Shown here: positions 8,404 through 17,600 of the stretch, piece by piece
How positions within the stretch are numbered: position 1 is the first letter of the stretch
Layout: each line of letters opens with the position of its first letter
Origin: Pseudarcicella hirudinis
GTDB lineage: Bacteria > Bacteroidota > Bacteroidia > Cytophagales > Spirosomataceae
Direction of reading: 5' to 3'
Assembly (NCBI RefSeq): GCF_900115665.1
Contig: NZ_FOXH01000002.1
Location: forward strand, 451,670 to 515,669
Length of the DNA stretch: 64,000 nucleotides
Translations under genes and position numbers: made by a program
The notes under the pieces: generated by a model
Seen by the model: only the letters and a program-made list of their open reading frames with translations
The model's database searches: none
What the model was told of the DNA's origin: nothing

Positions 8404-9684
8404 TTATTGTTTGTAAACAGTACCGTCTTTCATCACAAATGATACTTTGCGCATCAGCGTAATATCCGTCAGCGGATTTCCATCTGTTGCGATAATATCG
8501 GCAATTTTACCTGATTCAAGGGTTCCCAGTTCTTTTTCCATGCCTAGGAGCTGAGAGGCAGTAACGGTTGCAGATTTAATGGCTTCCATTGCCGGCATGC
8601 CTGCTTCTACCATATATTGAAATTCATATGCATTATATCCGTGAATAGAAACGCCTGAGTCGGTACCGAATGCGATTTTAACACCTGCTTTATAAGCTTT
8701 GGCAAAAGTCTGCTGAATTAGCGGACCAATTTCCAATGCCTTCGGAACTACCAAAGGATGATAATACCCCGGAACCTTCGCTGAATCTGCTACTGTTTTT
8801 CCGGCAAGAATAGTTGGTACATAATAGGTTCCGTATTTTTTGAAAAGCTCAATGGCTTCATCATCCATATAAGTACCGTGCTCAATACTTGTTACTCCTG
8901 CTCTTATGGCTCTTTTCATTCCTTCGGTTCCATGCGCATGTGCGGCCACGGTAAAACCATAATCTTTAGCTGTTTCAACAATAGCCTTCATTTCTTCTTC
9001 CGTAAACTGAGGGGCTTTCCCGCTTTTTGCAATACTCAACACACCTCCGGTTGCGGTGATTTTGATACAGTCAACACCTTCCTTATAACGCTGGCGAACT
9101 GCCTTACGACATTCATCAGGCCCGTTTACAACGCCTTCCAACGGACCGGGATCTCCCATTAAATCTTTGCGGAATCCGTTGGTAGGATCGGCATGTCCTC
9201 CGGTTGTTGCAATGGATTTTCCGGCAGTGAAAACTCTCGGGCCAATTGTTGTCCCTTTATTTATGGCATTTCTGAGGGCAATATTAACGCCTGAACCCCC
9301 AAGGTCTCTTACACTTGTAAATCCTGATAAAAGTGTGGTTTTAGCAAATTTGGCTGCATCAAATGCCACATCCGCAGGGTTTTGGGTAAAACGCTTTACC
9401 GTTCCGTCTTTGCTGGTTTCCATTTCCAGGTGAACATGGGAGTCGATCAGACCCGGTAAAACAGTTTTGCTTTTCAGATCCACCGTTTTGTCTCCTGAAC
9501 CCGGGCTGGAATATCCTTTTTGTACACCGACAATTTTCTTTCCTTCAACGATGATGGTCATCTGACTTTGAGCTTCATTTTTTACGCCGTCAATCAGTGT
9601 TCCGCAGTAAATAAGGGTTTTTTGTGCAAAAGCGGAAGAGCCGATAAAACAAGTTATGGCTAGTGTGAGTAGCTGTTTCTTCAT
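8404..9684 (-). CDS. Secreted metal-dependent amidohydrolase (imidazolonepropionase/Xaa-Pro-dipeptidase-like)
   Basis: A 426-residue member of the amidohydrolase superfamily with a signal peptide (SSAFA-Q cleavage near residue 20). Binuclear metal ligands are all visible: H83 and H85 in DSHVH, K208 in CIKIT as candidate carboxylated lysine, H249 in VAAHAHG, H269 in SIEHGTYMD, and D342 in FGTDSG. The pattern resembles secreted Xaa-Pro or cyclic-dipeptide amidohydrolases. It therefore probably hydrolyses a periplasmic peptide or amide, but substrates in this group are poorly predictable. It is monocistronic, bracketed by hairpins. Confidence 0.85.
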   Translation of the reverse strand: MKKQLLTLAITCFIGSSAFAQKTLIYCGTLIDGVKNEAQSQMTIIVEGKKIVGVQKGYSSPGSGDKTVDLKSKTVLPGLIDSHVHLEMETSKDGTVKRFTQNPADVAFDAAKFAKTTLLSGFTSVRDLGGSGVNIALRNAINKGTTIGPRVFTAGKSIATTGGHADPTNGFRKDLMGDPGPLEGVVNGPDECRKAVRQRYKEGVDCIKITATGGVLSIAKSGKAPQFTEEEMKAIVETAKDYGFTVAAHAHGTEGMKRAIRAGVTSIEHGTYMDDEAIELFKKYGTYYVPTILAGKTVADSAKVPGYYHPLVVPKALEIGPLIQQTFAKAYKAGVKIAFGTDSGVSIHGYNAYEFQYMVEAGMPAMEAIKSATVTASQLLGMEKELGTLESGKIADIIATDGNPLTDITLMRKVSFVMKDGTVYKQ

Positions 9685-9827
9685 TAGTTTTTAAGGGAAA
9701 TTAAAAGGTAGTTTGAAAATGAATGACTTTTTAGTAAATATAGTTTTTTTCCTGAGTTTACCGAAAGAAGTGTAAGGGAAAGTGTTGTTTCAGGATGAGG
9801 AAGATAAGGAATACAGATGGGGCATAG

Positions 9828-9864
9828 AAAAGCGCATCTCTCTTTTATCGGGAAATGCGCTTTT
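9828..9864 (-). terminator. Hairpin downstream of the YfhO gene
   Basis: AAAAGCGCAT (9828-9837) pairs with ATGCGCTTTT (9855-9864) over a 17-base loop. On the minus strand it ends the 9882-12326 gene; the plus-strand orientation has the longer T-tract. Confidence 0.55.
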
Positions 9865-9881
9865 TTAAATAATAAGCTGGT

Positions 9882-12326
9882 TTATGATTTTCGTCTGGCT
9901 TCAAAAAACAGGGCAATTCCCAGGAATGCGACCATTAATACAGAGGTGATTAAATCTACCGTATTTCCTTTTTCAACAGCAACAGGATCGAATTTAAAGA
10001 GAATAGTATGTTTTCCCGCCGGAACAACCATTGCTCTCAGAAGATAGTCTGCTCTTAAATGCGGAGTATATTTACCGTCTACATAAGCTTTCCAATCCTG
10101 ATTTCCTTTATAGAATATTTCAGAAAAAACAGCCAGCTGATCTGTTTTGGCATTCGATTCATAGGTAAGCTCATCAGGAAGGTATTTAGTCAGTCTGATC
10201 GTATTTGATGAATCAGACTGAATTTTCAGATTTGTAAGCTGACTTTCGAAGCTTTTATCCACAAAAGCAGTCTGTTTCGGATTAAACTGTGTAATCGCTT
10301 TAATTTCTGCATCCGCATTTGGAACGATCTTAAATTCTTTCACAAACCAGGCGTTTCCGCATGCATCAGGATTGGTTTGAAGCATTTGTCCGTTTTGTTG
10401 ATTTGGCACGATGAAATATTTTGTATTCAGCATGTTGAGAACAGACATATTCAAAGGATTCTGAGAAAGATGATGTTCAAGAACCTCCTGAAAACGACGC
10501 AGTTTTGCGGCATGATAGCCGCCAAGTGATTTATGGTAATATGAAAGTCTGGCGTCCTGAGTGAAACTGGTGGTAAGATCAATTACCCTGTAATCCGGAG
10601 ATTTATCCTGTAAGATTTGCTGATCAATAGGGCTTGGTGAAAAAGATTCTTCATAAACAGCTTTATCTTCAAAATTATCCTTATTGAAATATCTTTTATC
10701 CACGGCAAAAAAGTCAATAATTACCAGTAAAATCAAAATAGGATAGAAGACAATTTCTTTGAGTTTATTCAAGGTGAATGCCCAGATCAGACCTGCTGCC
10801 AGCACAATGAAAATGACCGATCGGAATGCATCTGCACGAAGCAACGAAGCACGGTCGGAAAGGATAGCACGCCAGATCTGAGTATCTACTTCTTTATTTC
10901 CGGTTAGCTGCTGAGCCGCCTGGTCTGCCGGGCTGCGGAAATCAAAGAATACCCCTGGAATCAATGCAAAAATTAAGGCTACTCCGGCCGTAAGTCCCAG
11001 ACTAATCAGGAACGGTTTCTTGAAATCTTCCCATTTAGGTTTATGCTCGGCAAGTTGTTCCAGTGCCAAAACCCCCAGGGCAACCATCGACAATTGTACC
11101 AATGACAAAATCATGGTAATTGCCCTGAATTTGTTGAACATCGGGAAATAGCTGAACATGAAGTCGTTGAAGAAAAAGTTCTTTCCCCAGGAGAAAGTAA
11201 TAAAGACGAATGTTATTCCGGCTAACCACCATTTCAGAGGGCCTTTCACTAAAAAACAGCCTAAAACAAACAGAAAACAAACAATGGCACCAGCATAGGC
11301 AGGTCCGCCGGCAATAGGAAGTTCTCCCCAGTACGCGTAACCCCTTTCGGTAAATTGTAAAGCATTTTCATCCGGAATGCCATTATTGTTCATTACCTTA
11401 TAAGTCTCAGATTTAGATCCACCTAATGTTCCGCCCATGGCTCCGCCATAAAAGTTAGGAATCAAAAGTGTTCCGGTTTCCCACTTCCCATAGCTATAAC
11501 TGAAAGCATAATCTTTGTCCAGACCTCCGGTAGATTGTTTATTGGAAGTAAGTTCTGATTTACCGCGGATCGTTTCTTTAGAATATTCGTAGTTACTCCA
11601 TAAACGGGTCGTGTGATTAGCTGCTCCGATCAGACTGGCAATCCCGATCATAATCAGTCCGGTAACCATTTGTTTGGTTTTACCCTGACGAATCAGACTA
11701 ATACTTTCGATTACAACGTACACCGCAATCATCAAAGCAAAATAATAGGTGATTTGTACGTGATTGGCGTACAGTTCCAAACCGGTAAAAACAGTAGTAA
11801 GTACTCCGCCTATCCAGTAACGTCCTCGCATACAAAGGATTATTCCGGCTGCTAAAAACGGGGCATAGGCCAGTGCCAATACTTTGGAAGTATGTCCTGC
11901 CGGGATGATAATCATGTTATAAGAGCAGAATGTATAGGCAATTGCTCCCAAAACAGATAGCCAGATATTGGCTCCAAGTACCAGTAGTAAAACATACATG
12001 CCTAACATCTCAATCACCAGAAAATTGGCAGGAGAAGGTAAAATGTAGTTAACCGCTGTTCCGATCTGTGTGGTGATACTGTTTGGATACCTGGCACGAA
12101 TCATATAAGACGGCATACCGCCGAACATAGAGTTCGTCCACCATGAATTAATTTTGGTTGAGTCGGCATAAGCTGTTATTTCATGCGCAGCAGCGGTAGC
12201 CTGTGTGATATCATGTTGTTGAAGGTGTTTGCCCTGAAAGGCGGGAGTTACATAAATACCCGCAATAAAAACAAAGGCAACAAGGGCAATCAGATGTGGA
12301 ATTAACTTTTTGAAATCGAATTTCAT
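9882..12326 (-). CDS. YfhO-family large membrane protein
   Basis: An 814-residue integral membrane protein with about twelve to fourteen transmembrane helices. It begins with an N-terminal anchor (LIALVAFVFIAGIYVTPAF) and the family signature QQHDITQATAAAHEITAY in the first extracytoplasmic loop. It ends in a soluble region (residues about 560-780) and a last helix near the C-terminus. YfhO proteins resemble GT-C glycosyltransferases; the B. subtilis homologue is linked to lipoteichoic acid glycosylation, while the role in Bacteroidota is unproven. It stands alone with strong hairpins on either side. Confidence 0.85.
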   Translation of the reverse strand: MKFDFKKLIPHLIALVAFVFIAGIYVTPAFQGKHLQQHDITQATAAAHEITAYADSTKINSWWTNSMFGGMPSYMIRARYPNSITTQIGTAVNYILPSPANFLVIEMLGMYVLLLVLGANIWLSVLGAIAYTFCSYNMIIIPAGHTSKVLALAYAPFLAAGIILCMRGRYWIGGVLTTVFTGLELYANHVQITYYFALMIAVYVVIESISLIRQGKTKQMVTGLIMIGIASLIGAANHTTRLWSNYEYSKETIRGKSELTSNKQSTGGLDKDYAFSYSYGKWETGTLLIPNFYGGAMGGTLGGSKSETYKVMNNNGIPDENALQFTERGYAYWGELPIAGGPAYAGAIVCFLFVLGCFLVKGPLKWWLAGITFVFITFSWGKNFFFNDFMFSYFPMFNKFRAITMILSLVQLSMVALGVLALEQLAEHKPKWEDFKKPFLISLGLTAGVALIFALIPGVFFDFRSPADQAAQQLTGNKEVDTQIWRAILSDRASLLRADAFRSVIFIVLAAGLIWAFTLNKLKEIVFYPILILLVIIDFFAVDKRYFNKDNFEDKAVYEESFSPSPIDQQILQDKSPDYRVIDLTTSFTQDARLSYYHKSLGGYHAAKLRRFQEVLEHHLSQNPLNMSVLNMLNTKYFIVPNQQNGQMLQTNPDACGNAWFVKEFKIVPNADAEIKAITQFNPKQTAFVDKSFESQLTNLKIQSDSSNTIRLTKYLPDELTYESNAKTDQLAVFSEIFYKGNQDWKAYVDGKYTPHLRADYLLRAMVVPAGKHTILFKFDPVAVEKGNTVDLITSVLMVAFLGIALFFEARRKS

Positions 12327-12462
12327 GAGTTTGATGTTATGGTTTTGAATGTCTATTCCCTAACGATGTTATTGAAAGTTATTATCAGTTTCAGAGGTAA
12401 ATATTTGAAATTTTCAGAAAACCGGGATAAATACCTGACCGCCGGATCTGATGAAATCCCAC

Positions 12463-12507
12463 AAATATAAAAGGATTGGCTCGTTTAAAACCAATCCTTT
12501 TATATTT
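12463..12507 (-). terminator. Strong intrinsic terminator of the FKBP gene
   Basis: A perfect 17-base-pair stem (12463-12479 with 12491-12507) with an 11-base loop, the outer half rich in A/T. It lies directly downstream of the minus-strand gene at 12531. Confidence 0.8.
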
Positions 12508-12530
12508 CATGAAAGTTTTTAACAATTCTG

Positions 12531-12968
12531 TTAATTCTGGTTGATACCGATCAACTCAATATCAAAGATTAAGTCTTTTCCGGCCAGTGGATGATTTGCG
12601 TCAAGGGTAACACTTGTTTCTGTTAAGTCTGTCACAGTTACCTGAACCACCTGACCAGTTCCGTCCTGGTGCATATTTAGCGTTAACCCTAATTCTAATT
12701 CAATTTCCGGAGGAACAGTAGAACGTTCGATGGTTAAGATGTTTTCCTCAATGCTATGACCATAAGCATCTTCAGCAGGAATATGCACAGATTTTTTTTC
12801 TCCTAAAGCCATTCCGGTAATGCCATCATCAAATCCTTTGATAACCATTCCTGAACCTAATTCAAATTCAAGTGGTTCACGTCCTTCTGACGAATCGAAA
12901 ACAGTTCCGTCTGTTAGTTTTCCTGTGTAATACACGGCGACTTTGTCACCAGATTTTGCTTGAGCCAT
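12531..12968 (-). CDS. SlyD-like FKBP-type peptidyl-prolyl isomerase
   Basis: A 145-residue cytoplasmic protein without signal peptide. The FKBP core is split by an insert-in-flap domain, as in SlyD. The N-terminal part contains [15 protein letters not shown] and [14 protein letters not shown]; the flap domain spans about residues 70-125; the fold closes with [19 protein letters not shown]. Such proteins catalyse cis-trans isomerisation of prolyl bonds and act as chaperones. The His-rich metal-binding tail of E. coli SlyD is absent. It is monocistronic. Confidence 0.9.
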   Translation of the reverse strand: MAQAKSGDKVAVYYTGKLTDGTVFDSSEGREPLEFELGSGMVIKGFDDGITGMALGEKKSVHIPAEDAYGHSIEENILTIERSTVPPEIELELGLTLNMHQDGTGQVVQVTVTDLTETSVTLDANHPLAGKDLIFDIELIGINQN

Positions 12969-13208
12969 TAATTTTGTAAAGTTTACAGTTGATATAACAG
13001 TTTATAGTTGCCTGTAAACCGCTTGTCTCTCACAAAGTTCTGATTTTTTGTCGGGAAACGCATAGCTTTTACTAAAATTGATTGAGTATTTTACCAAAAT
13101 CATGGACGAACCGACGTTTTTACCCGTTAGAAAAGGAGTCATTTGCAGAAGCTTTGTCGTAAATTGGCATTCTCTAAATGGCTGAACTGCCATAAAATGT
13201 TTGAAAAT

Positions 13209-14288
13209 ATGAGCCAAAAGATTGTGTTTCAGTGCAGAGTTAAGTTTAATATTTTAATGCTTTCCGGGATTTTTCTTCTCCCTTTTCAGAATTTTGCACA
13301 AAAGCTAAGCGAAATAAAAGCACAGGCAGTAAAAAATGAGCTTATGCTCAATAATCCTCCGTTTGCAGCTTGTCATGCTTCCACGTTGACCGAACTTTCT
13401 GACAAAAGTATTATGGCTTCCTGGTTTGCCGGAGCTTATGAGGGAAGCAGGGACGTGTGTATCTGGATTTCGGTTTTGCGTAACGGGAAATGGTCGGAAC
13501 CTCAAAAAGTAGGAGATGGTCAGATCGATGAGAATACCCGATATCCTTGCTGGAACCCGGTTTTATTCAAAACTAAAAAAGGCAGACTTTTTCTCTTTTA
13601 CAAAATAGGTAAGAACCCGAGAGAGTGGTGGGGAATGAAAATGAGTTCTGATGATGATGGCAAAACCTGGTCAAAACCTGAGAAATTACCCGAAGGTATT
13701 CTGGGACCGATCAAAAATAAACCTGTTCAGTTGGCTGATGGAGCCATATTATATCCTTCAAGTACAGAAAGTCTTGATGAAAAACTATGGCATATTCACC
13801 TCGAAAAATCTGATGAGGAGGCGGGCAACTGGCGTAAAATACCAATCGCCTGTGATACTTTCGGGGTAATCCAGCCAAGTATTCTTTCTTACGCCGGGCA
13901 TAAACTGCAATTGCTTTGCAGAAGCCGCCAGAATCGGGTAGTACAGACCTGGTCAACAGACAACGGAAAGCACTGGGAGCCATTGAGCCTTACGGAGCTG
14001 CCCAATCCTAATTCAGGTACAGATGCAGTAACTTTAAAAAATGGCTTACAGGTATTGGTTTATAATCCTCTCCAAAAAGGAAAGGAGTGGTTTAACGGCA
14101 GGTATAAGTTGAATGTGGCTGTTTCGAAAAACGGGAAAGACTGGAAAGATGTTTATGTTTTGGAAGATAATAAGGAAGGCGAATACAGTTATCCTGCTAT
14201 TATTCAGAGCAAGGACGGACTTGTTCATATCAGTTATACAGCCGACCGCAAAAATATAAGGTATGTGCAATTGAAAATCGGGCAATAG
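13209..14288 (+). CDS. Secreted BNR-repeat sialidase-like protein
   Basis: About 358 residues from the ATG at 13209. The frame stays open to 13143, but starting at MSQKIVF places the hydrophobic segment FNILMLSGIFLLPFQNFAQ where a signal peptide should be. The mature protein resembles the predicted-neuraminidase group with a six-bladed propeller: Asp-box-like repeats SSDDDGKTWSKP, STDNGKHWEPL and SKNGKDWKDV, plus HASTLTEL and GAYEGSRD near the N-terminus. It probably binds or cleaves a glycan outside the cytoplasm; sialic acid specificity is not established. It is convergent with the Pr6Pr gene, 22 bases apart. Confidence 0.75.
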   Translation: MSQKIVFQCRVKFNILMLSGIFLLPFQNFAQKLSEIKAQAVKNELMLNNPPFAACHASTLTELSDKSIMASWFAGAYEGSRDVCIWISVLRNGKWSEPQKVGDGQIDENTRYPCWNPVLFKTKKGRLFLFYKIGKNPREWWGMKMSSDDDGKTWSKPEKLPEGILGPIKNKPVQLADGAILYPSSTESLDEKLWHIHLEKSDEEAGNWRKIPIACDTFGVIQPSILSYAGHKLQLLCRSRQNRVVQTWSTDNGKHWEPLSLTELPNPNSGTDAVTLKNGLQVLVYNPLQKGKEWFNGRYKLNVAVSKNGKDWKDVYVLEDNKEGEYSYPAIIQSKDGLVHISYTADRKNIRYVQLKIGQ

Positions 14289-14310
14289 TATAGTTTCCGG
14301 AGGAAAAAGT

Positions 14311-14940
14311 TTAATCTGCCTTGAAAACATATTTTCCAAGAGCCACAAAACCTAAAGAAATTCCTAAGAATACGAGAAATAAAATACAGCAATTTAATAC
14401 TACTGCTCCGTATCCAAGGGTATTGACATCGATAAAAGGGTAGGGGTATAATCCTGAAATTGCTCCACGGATGAGAATGTAGATACAATAAATCAGCGGA
14501 TAAATCAACCATTCAGGAGTATCGCCCCATGACAGGCTTTTTTTTGGTACGGTGATTATCCAGAAAATGATAAAGAATACCGGATTTACAGAATGCAGAA
14601 GTTCATCAGCGAGTTTTTGTAAACCTTCCGGATGCCATAATTGACGTAGCACAAGGTTATAAACAGCTCCGACAACGGTGATATAAACCGCTATGGCAGT
14701 GAGTGTCCGGGCTTTTGAAAAGAATTTTCCACATTTTGAATCCGGACTTATACTGATAAAGGTGAAACAGACGGAAACAAGGATATTGGTAAGAATTGTA
14801 AAATAGCTAAAGAAATTGATTAGTGTAAGCGGAACAGATAATTTCCGGTTTACAATAATCAGATAAAGCTGTAAAAGTACTGCGAACCAGCCAAGCAATG
14901 TTCCGATTACTGAGAGGGTTCTGATCTGATTGTTACTCAT
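14311..14940 (-). CDS. Pr6Pr-family membrane protein
   Basis: A 209-residue protein with about six transmembrane helices and the motif set of the Pr6Pr/FAR-17a-like family. The landmarks are FSYFTILTNILV, ADELLHSVNPVFFIIFWI, WLIYPLIYCIYILIRGAISGLYPYPFIDV and a last helix near residues 180-202. In related eukaryotic AIG1/ADTRP proteins a Thr and a His act in lipid ester hydrolysis. The Thr in FTILTN and the His in LLHSVNP are present here, so a lipid hydrolase role is conceivable but unproven. It is transcribed alone. Confidence 0.75.
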   Translation of the reverse strand: MSNNQIRTLSVIGTLLGWFAVLLQLYLIIVNRKLSVPLTLINFFSYFTILTNILVSVCFTFISISPDSKCGKFFSKARTLTAIAVYITVVGAVYNLVLRQLWHPEGLQKLADELLHSVNPVFFIIFWIITVPKKSLSWGDTPEWLIYPLIYCIYILIRGAISGLYPYPFIDVNTLGYGAVVLNCCILFLVFLGISLGFVALGKYVFKAD

Positions 14941-15039
14941 GGTTTTAAGGTTAGAAGAATGATGGGTATTTGATTGTAAATCAGTGATCTGAACTAAGTG
15001 TATTGGAAAAAGATTTAAACAGGCAAAAGGATGGCAGTT

Positions 15040-16101
15040 TTAATCGAAAAGAGAAAGCTGTCCGTTTGCATTTCTGGTAAATTTTGAAAAATCAAGGTCC
15101 GGTAATCTGCGGTCTTTAAAATATTTTCTTCTGGAAACCGTGAAAAGTGTTCTGATACTTTCCGCAATTTTTCCCTCACCCCGCATTCTTACGCCAGCTC
15201 TGTGGTCAAACAAATTTCCTCCGTGTGCTTCTCTGATTTGATTAAGTACTTTTTCCGCGCGGTCAGGATAGGCTTTCCGGACCCAATCTGTAAATATTTC
15301 ACCAATAGTACCGTTTAACCGGACCATTGTAAAACCTGCACTCAATGCTCCTGCTTCTGCGGAAGCTTCCATCACAGCCGGGATTTCGTGATCGTTAATC
15401 GACGGAACAATTGGTGCAATCATTACATTTACAGGAATTCCGGCTTTGCTCAACTCCCTTACCACTTCGATTCTTTTGCGATAAGTGGCTGTACGGGGTT
15501 CCATAAGCAATCTCAGGCTTTCATTCAGAGAGGTAATGCTGATACTGACATTCACCAGATGCCGTCTGGCCATTTCCTGCAAAATATCAAGATCCCTTAG
15601 AACGAGTACATTTTTAGTAATAATATCTACCGGATGTCTGTGTTTCAGTAAAATTTCCAGCATGCCGCGTGTTAATCTCTGCTCTTTTTCAACGGGTTGA
15701 TAACAATCGGTATTTCCTGAAAGCATAATTGATTTGGGAACATAGTTTTTTGCGCTAAGGGCTTTGTCCAGCAGCTCTACCACGTTCTTTTTAATCATAA
15801 TTTTACTTTCAAAATCCAGTCCGGCACTAAATCCGAGGTATTCATGCGTGACGCGCGCATAGCAGTATATGCAGCCATGTTCACAACCCTGATAGGCATT
15901 CATAGAGTAGGCATCGTAAATATCTTTGCTCTCTACTTTGTTAAGGATGGTTTTGGGATAAACATGAATAAACTGCGTTTTCCGGCCGGAGACAGGTTCT
16001 TCGTCCAGGCCTTCAAAATGTTCTTGTACAATCTTATTTTTATCAAAACGGTTTAGACTGTTGTACTGAGCCCCACGTCCTTTTATCCATTCTTCGCTCA
16101 T
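15040..16101 (-). CDS. PA0069-family radical SAM protein (spore photoproduct lyase-like)
   Basis: A 353-residue radical SAM protein from the ATG at 16101 (MSEEWIKGRGAQ); an upstream ATG at 16134 adds eleven atypical residues and is not preferred. The GRGAQ start followed by the cluster motif CEHGCIYC (C-x3-C-x2-C, near residues 83-90) is diagnostic of the PA0069/Rv2578c group related to spore photoproduct lyase. The motif binds a [4Fe-4S] cluster that cleaves S-adenosylmethionine. The family's reaction is not known with certainty; a DNA or nucleotide repair role is often guessed. It is monocistronic. Confidence 0.85.
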   Translation of the reverse strand: MSEEWIKGRGAQYNSLNRFDKNKIVQEHFEGLDEEPVSGRKTQFIHVYPKTILNKVESKDIYDAYSMNAYQGCEHGCIYCYARVTHEYLGFSAGLDFESKIMIKKNVVELLDKALSAKNYVPKSIMLSGNTDCYQPVEKEQRLTRGMLEILLKHRHPVDIITKNVLVLRDLDILQEMARRHLVNVSISITSLNESLRLLMEPRTATYRKRIEVVRELSKAGIPVNVMIAPIVPSINDHEIPAVMEASAEAGALSAGFTMVRLNGTIGEIFTDWVRKAYPDRAEKVLNQIREAHGGNLFDHRAGVRMRGEGKIAESIRTLFTVSRRKYFKDRRLPDLDFSKFTRNANGQLSLFD

Positions 16102-16241
16102 GATTTTAGCTGTTTGAAGATTCCGGTAAAACAACTGAAATCTCCCTTTTCTGAAATACTAAGATAAGATAAATCGCAGAGAAAAAATCGCTGAAAGCCA
16201 AGAGAATTTTGTGGATAATTCAGGAAAGGAAACAGCGTATT

Positions 16242-17486
16242 TTAAAGTGGCTCAAGTGTATAATCCTTCATGATTCCGGTACCCATGAAACTATATTGCA
16301 GACCGATAACAGGACCGATTTCATGCTTGAAATCTCCTTCAAATGAGAGGGTTTTATTGACAAAAATCCTGACATGTTTCTCTTTTACTTCGCAGAGGAC
16401 CGAAACCCAGTCGGAGAAGTCGACGCCAAAGCCTGAAAGATTATTGGTTTTTCCCGGATGGCCTTCATTTCCCAGAATAAGTCCTATTTTTCCGATGCAG
16501 CCCTTGATGCTGAGTGGGATGGAATGCATGCCATTCTCACAGAGTAAGGTAATGCTGACAAACTGACAAACAGCTTCTCCATGGTTAAAAGTGCTTTTGA
16601 CCTGCGTCTGAAAACGGAAATTATCACTGGATACCTTGATTTTTTTACTCACATTATACAAACTCACCATTGGGGTATTTGCGTGAAGATCAATCTTTTG
16701 AGATGCCAGATCATTTTCCGAAATACCGATACCCTCTTTCTTTGTTATCTGATTGGCAGAGAAATAAACCGGTACTTTGGGAGAATGGGCAATCCCGAGC
16801 CAGCCATCAGTTTCAATATAAAGATTATGTTCTTTTACCACCGAATCATTCAGGACAAGTTTCGCTTTGTAAAAACCAGGATAATAATAAGTAGAGGCAA
16901 ATTCGTGTTTATCTTTATCGACCTTAACCCGAAGACTATGATCCCAGCTCTGCTGAATAAAGACACTGTCGGCATTAGATTGCTGTGCATCGTACTGAAA
17001 AATAACGCTGTTGGGTAAACCCAGTGTAACGGGTTTGCTATTGAACTGTATGTGTTCAAAATGTAATTTCTTCAGCGGTTTTGGGGCAAACAGAAAAGCC
17101 ACAAATGCCAGTAAGACGAGCGGGATAATGAATATAAGTACGTTTTTTGCAGGAAGGTTTTTTTTCCTTTTTTCCGGTATTTCTTCCGGTTCAGTAACGG
17201 CGTTTTCTACCTTGCTGAAATGACTTGCTGTAAAATCACGCCAGTTCTCAAATCCTGCATATTTAGCAAGCACATTGAGTGTAGCCAGATTAGGAGTACT
17301 TTCATAACGAACTTTTCCCCACACACGTTTAAGCGTACTGACACTCAGGGAGACTTTGGTTTCTTCAAATATCTTTTCACTCAGCACTTCGAAATCCTGA
17401 TTTTGCCAGGAATCACTATTTCCCCATCCCAGTTTCCGTTCGATAAGTTCACGGCATTTTTCTATAGGAAACAGCTGATTTTGCAT
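16242..17486 (-). CDS. Membrane-anchored one-component regulator: HTH + TM + extracytoplasmic concanavalin-like domain
   Basis: The 414-residue protein has three parts. Residues 1-90 look like a DNA-binding module, with SLSVSTLKRVWGKVRYESTPNLATL resembling the helix-turn-helix of XRE-like Bacteroidota regulators. After a charged linker, residues 115-134 (NVLIFIIPLVLLAFVAFLFA) form one transmembrane helix. Residues 135-414 would be extracytoplasmic: an Ig/PKD-like part followed by a jelly-roll domain, with a terminal pattern around WVSVLCEVKEKHVRIFVN and IGLQYSFMGTGIMKDYTL typical of LamG/concanavalin folds. The topology is ToxR-like. It is divergent from two secreted concanavalin-like proteins, likely targets. 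No enzyme motif is seen; the ligand is unknown. Confidence 0.7.
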   Translation of the reverse strand: MQNQLFPIEKCRELIERKLGWGNSDSWQNQDFEVLSEKIFEETKVSLSVSTLKRVWGKVRYESTPNLATLNVLAKYAGFENWRDFTASHFSKVENAVTEPEEIPEKRKKNLPAKNVLIFIIPLVLLAFVAFLFAPKPLKKLHFEHIQFNSKPVTLGLPNSVIFQYDAQQSNADSVFIQQSWDHSLRVKVDKDKHEFASTYYYPGFYKAKLVLNDSVVKEHNLYIETDGWLGIAHSPKVPVYFSANQITKKEGIGISENDLASQKIDLHANTPMVSLYNVSKKIKVSSDNFRFQTQVKSTFNHGEAVCQFVSITLLCENGMHSIPLSIKGCIGKIGLILGNEGHPGKTNNLSGFGVDFSDWVSVLCEVKEKHVRIFVNKTLSFEGDFKHEIGPVIGLQYSFMGTGIMKDYTLEPL

Positions 17487-17507
17487 GGATAGAGGAAATT
17501 ATACAAT

Positions 17508-17525
17508 TTGAACAAACTTGAACAA
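17508..17525. promoter_or_regulatory. Candidate operator: tandem direct repeat between divergent genes
   Basis: TTGAACAA occurs at 17508-17515 and again at 17518-17525, exactly one helical turn apart. It lies in the 113-base space between the membrane regulator (start 17486, minus) and the secreted protein gene (start 17601, plus). On the minus strand a weak promoter overlaps it (TTG-N21-TAATTTCC). Binding by the neighbouring regulator is inferred from position only. Confidence 0.35.
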
Positions 17526-17600
17526 GGCCTGAAAAGCTGTTTTTATGACAATTTTCCAGATTTGAGTGAAATTTTCGTTGCTCAAAAATAAACTTAAAAA

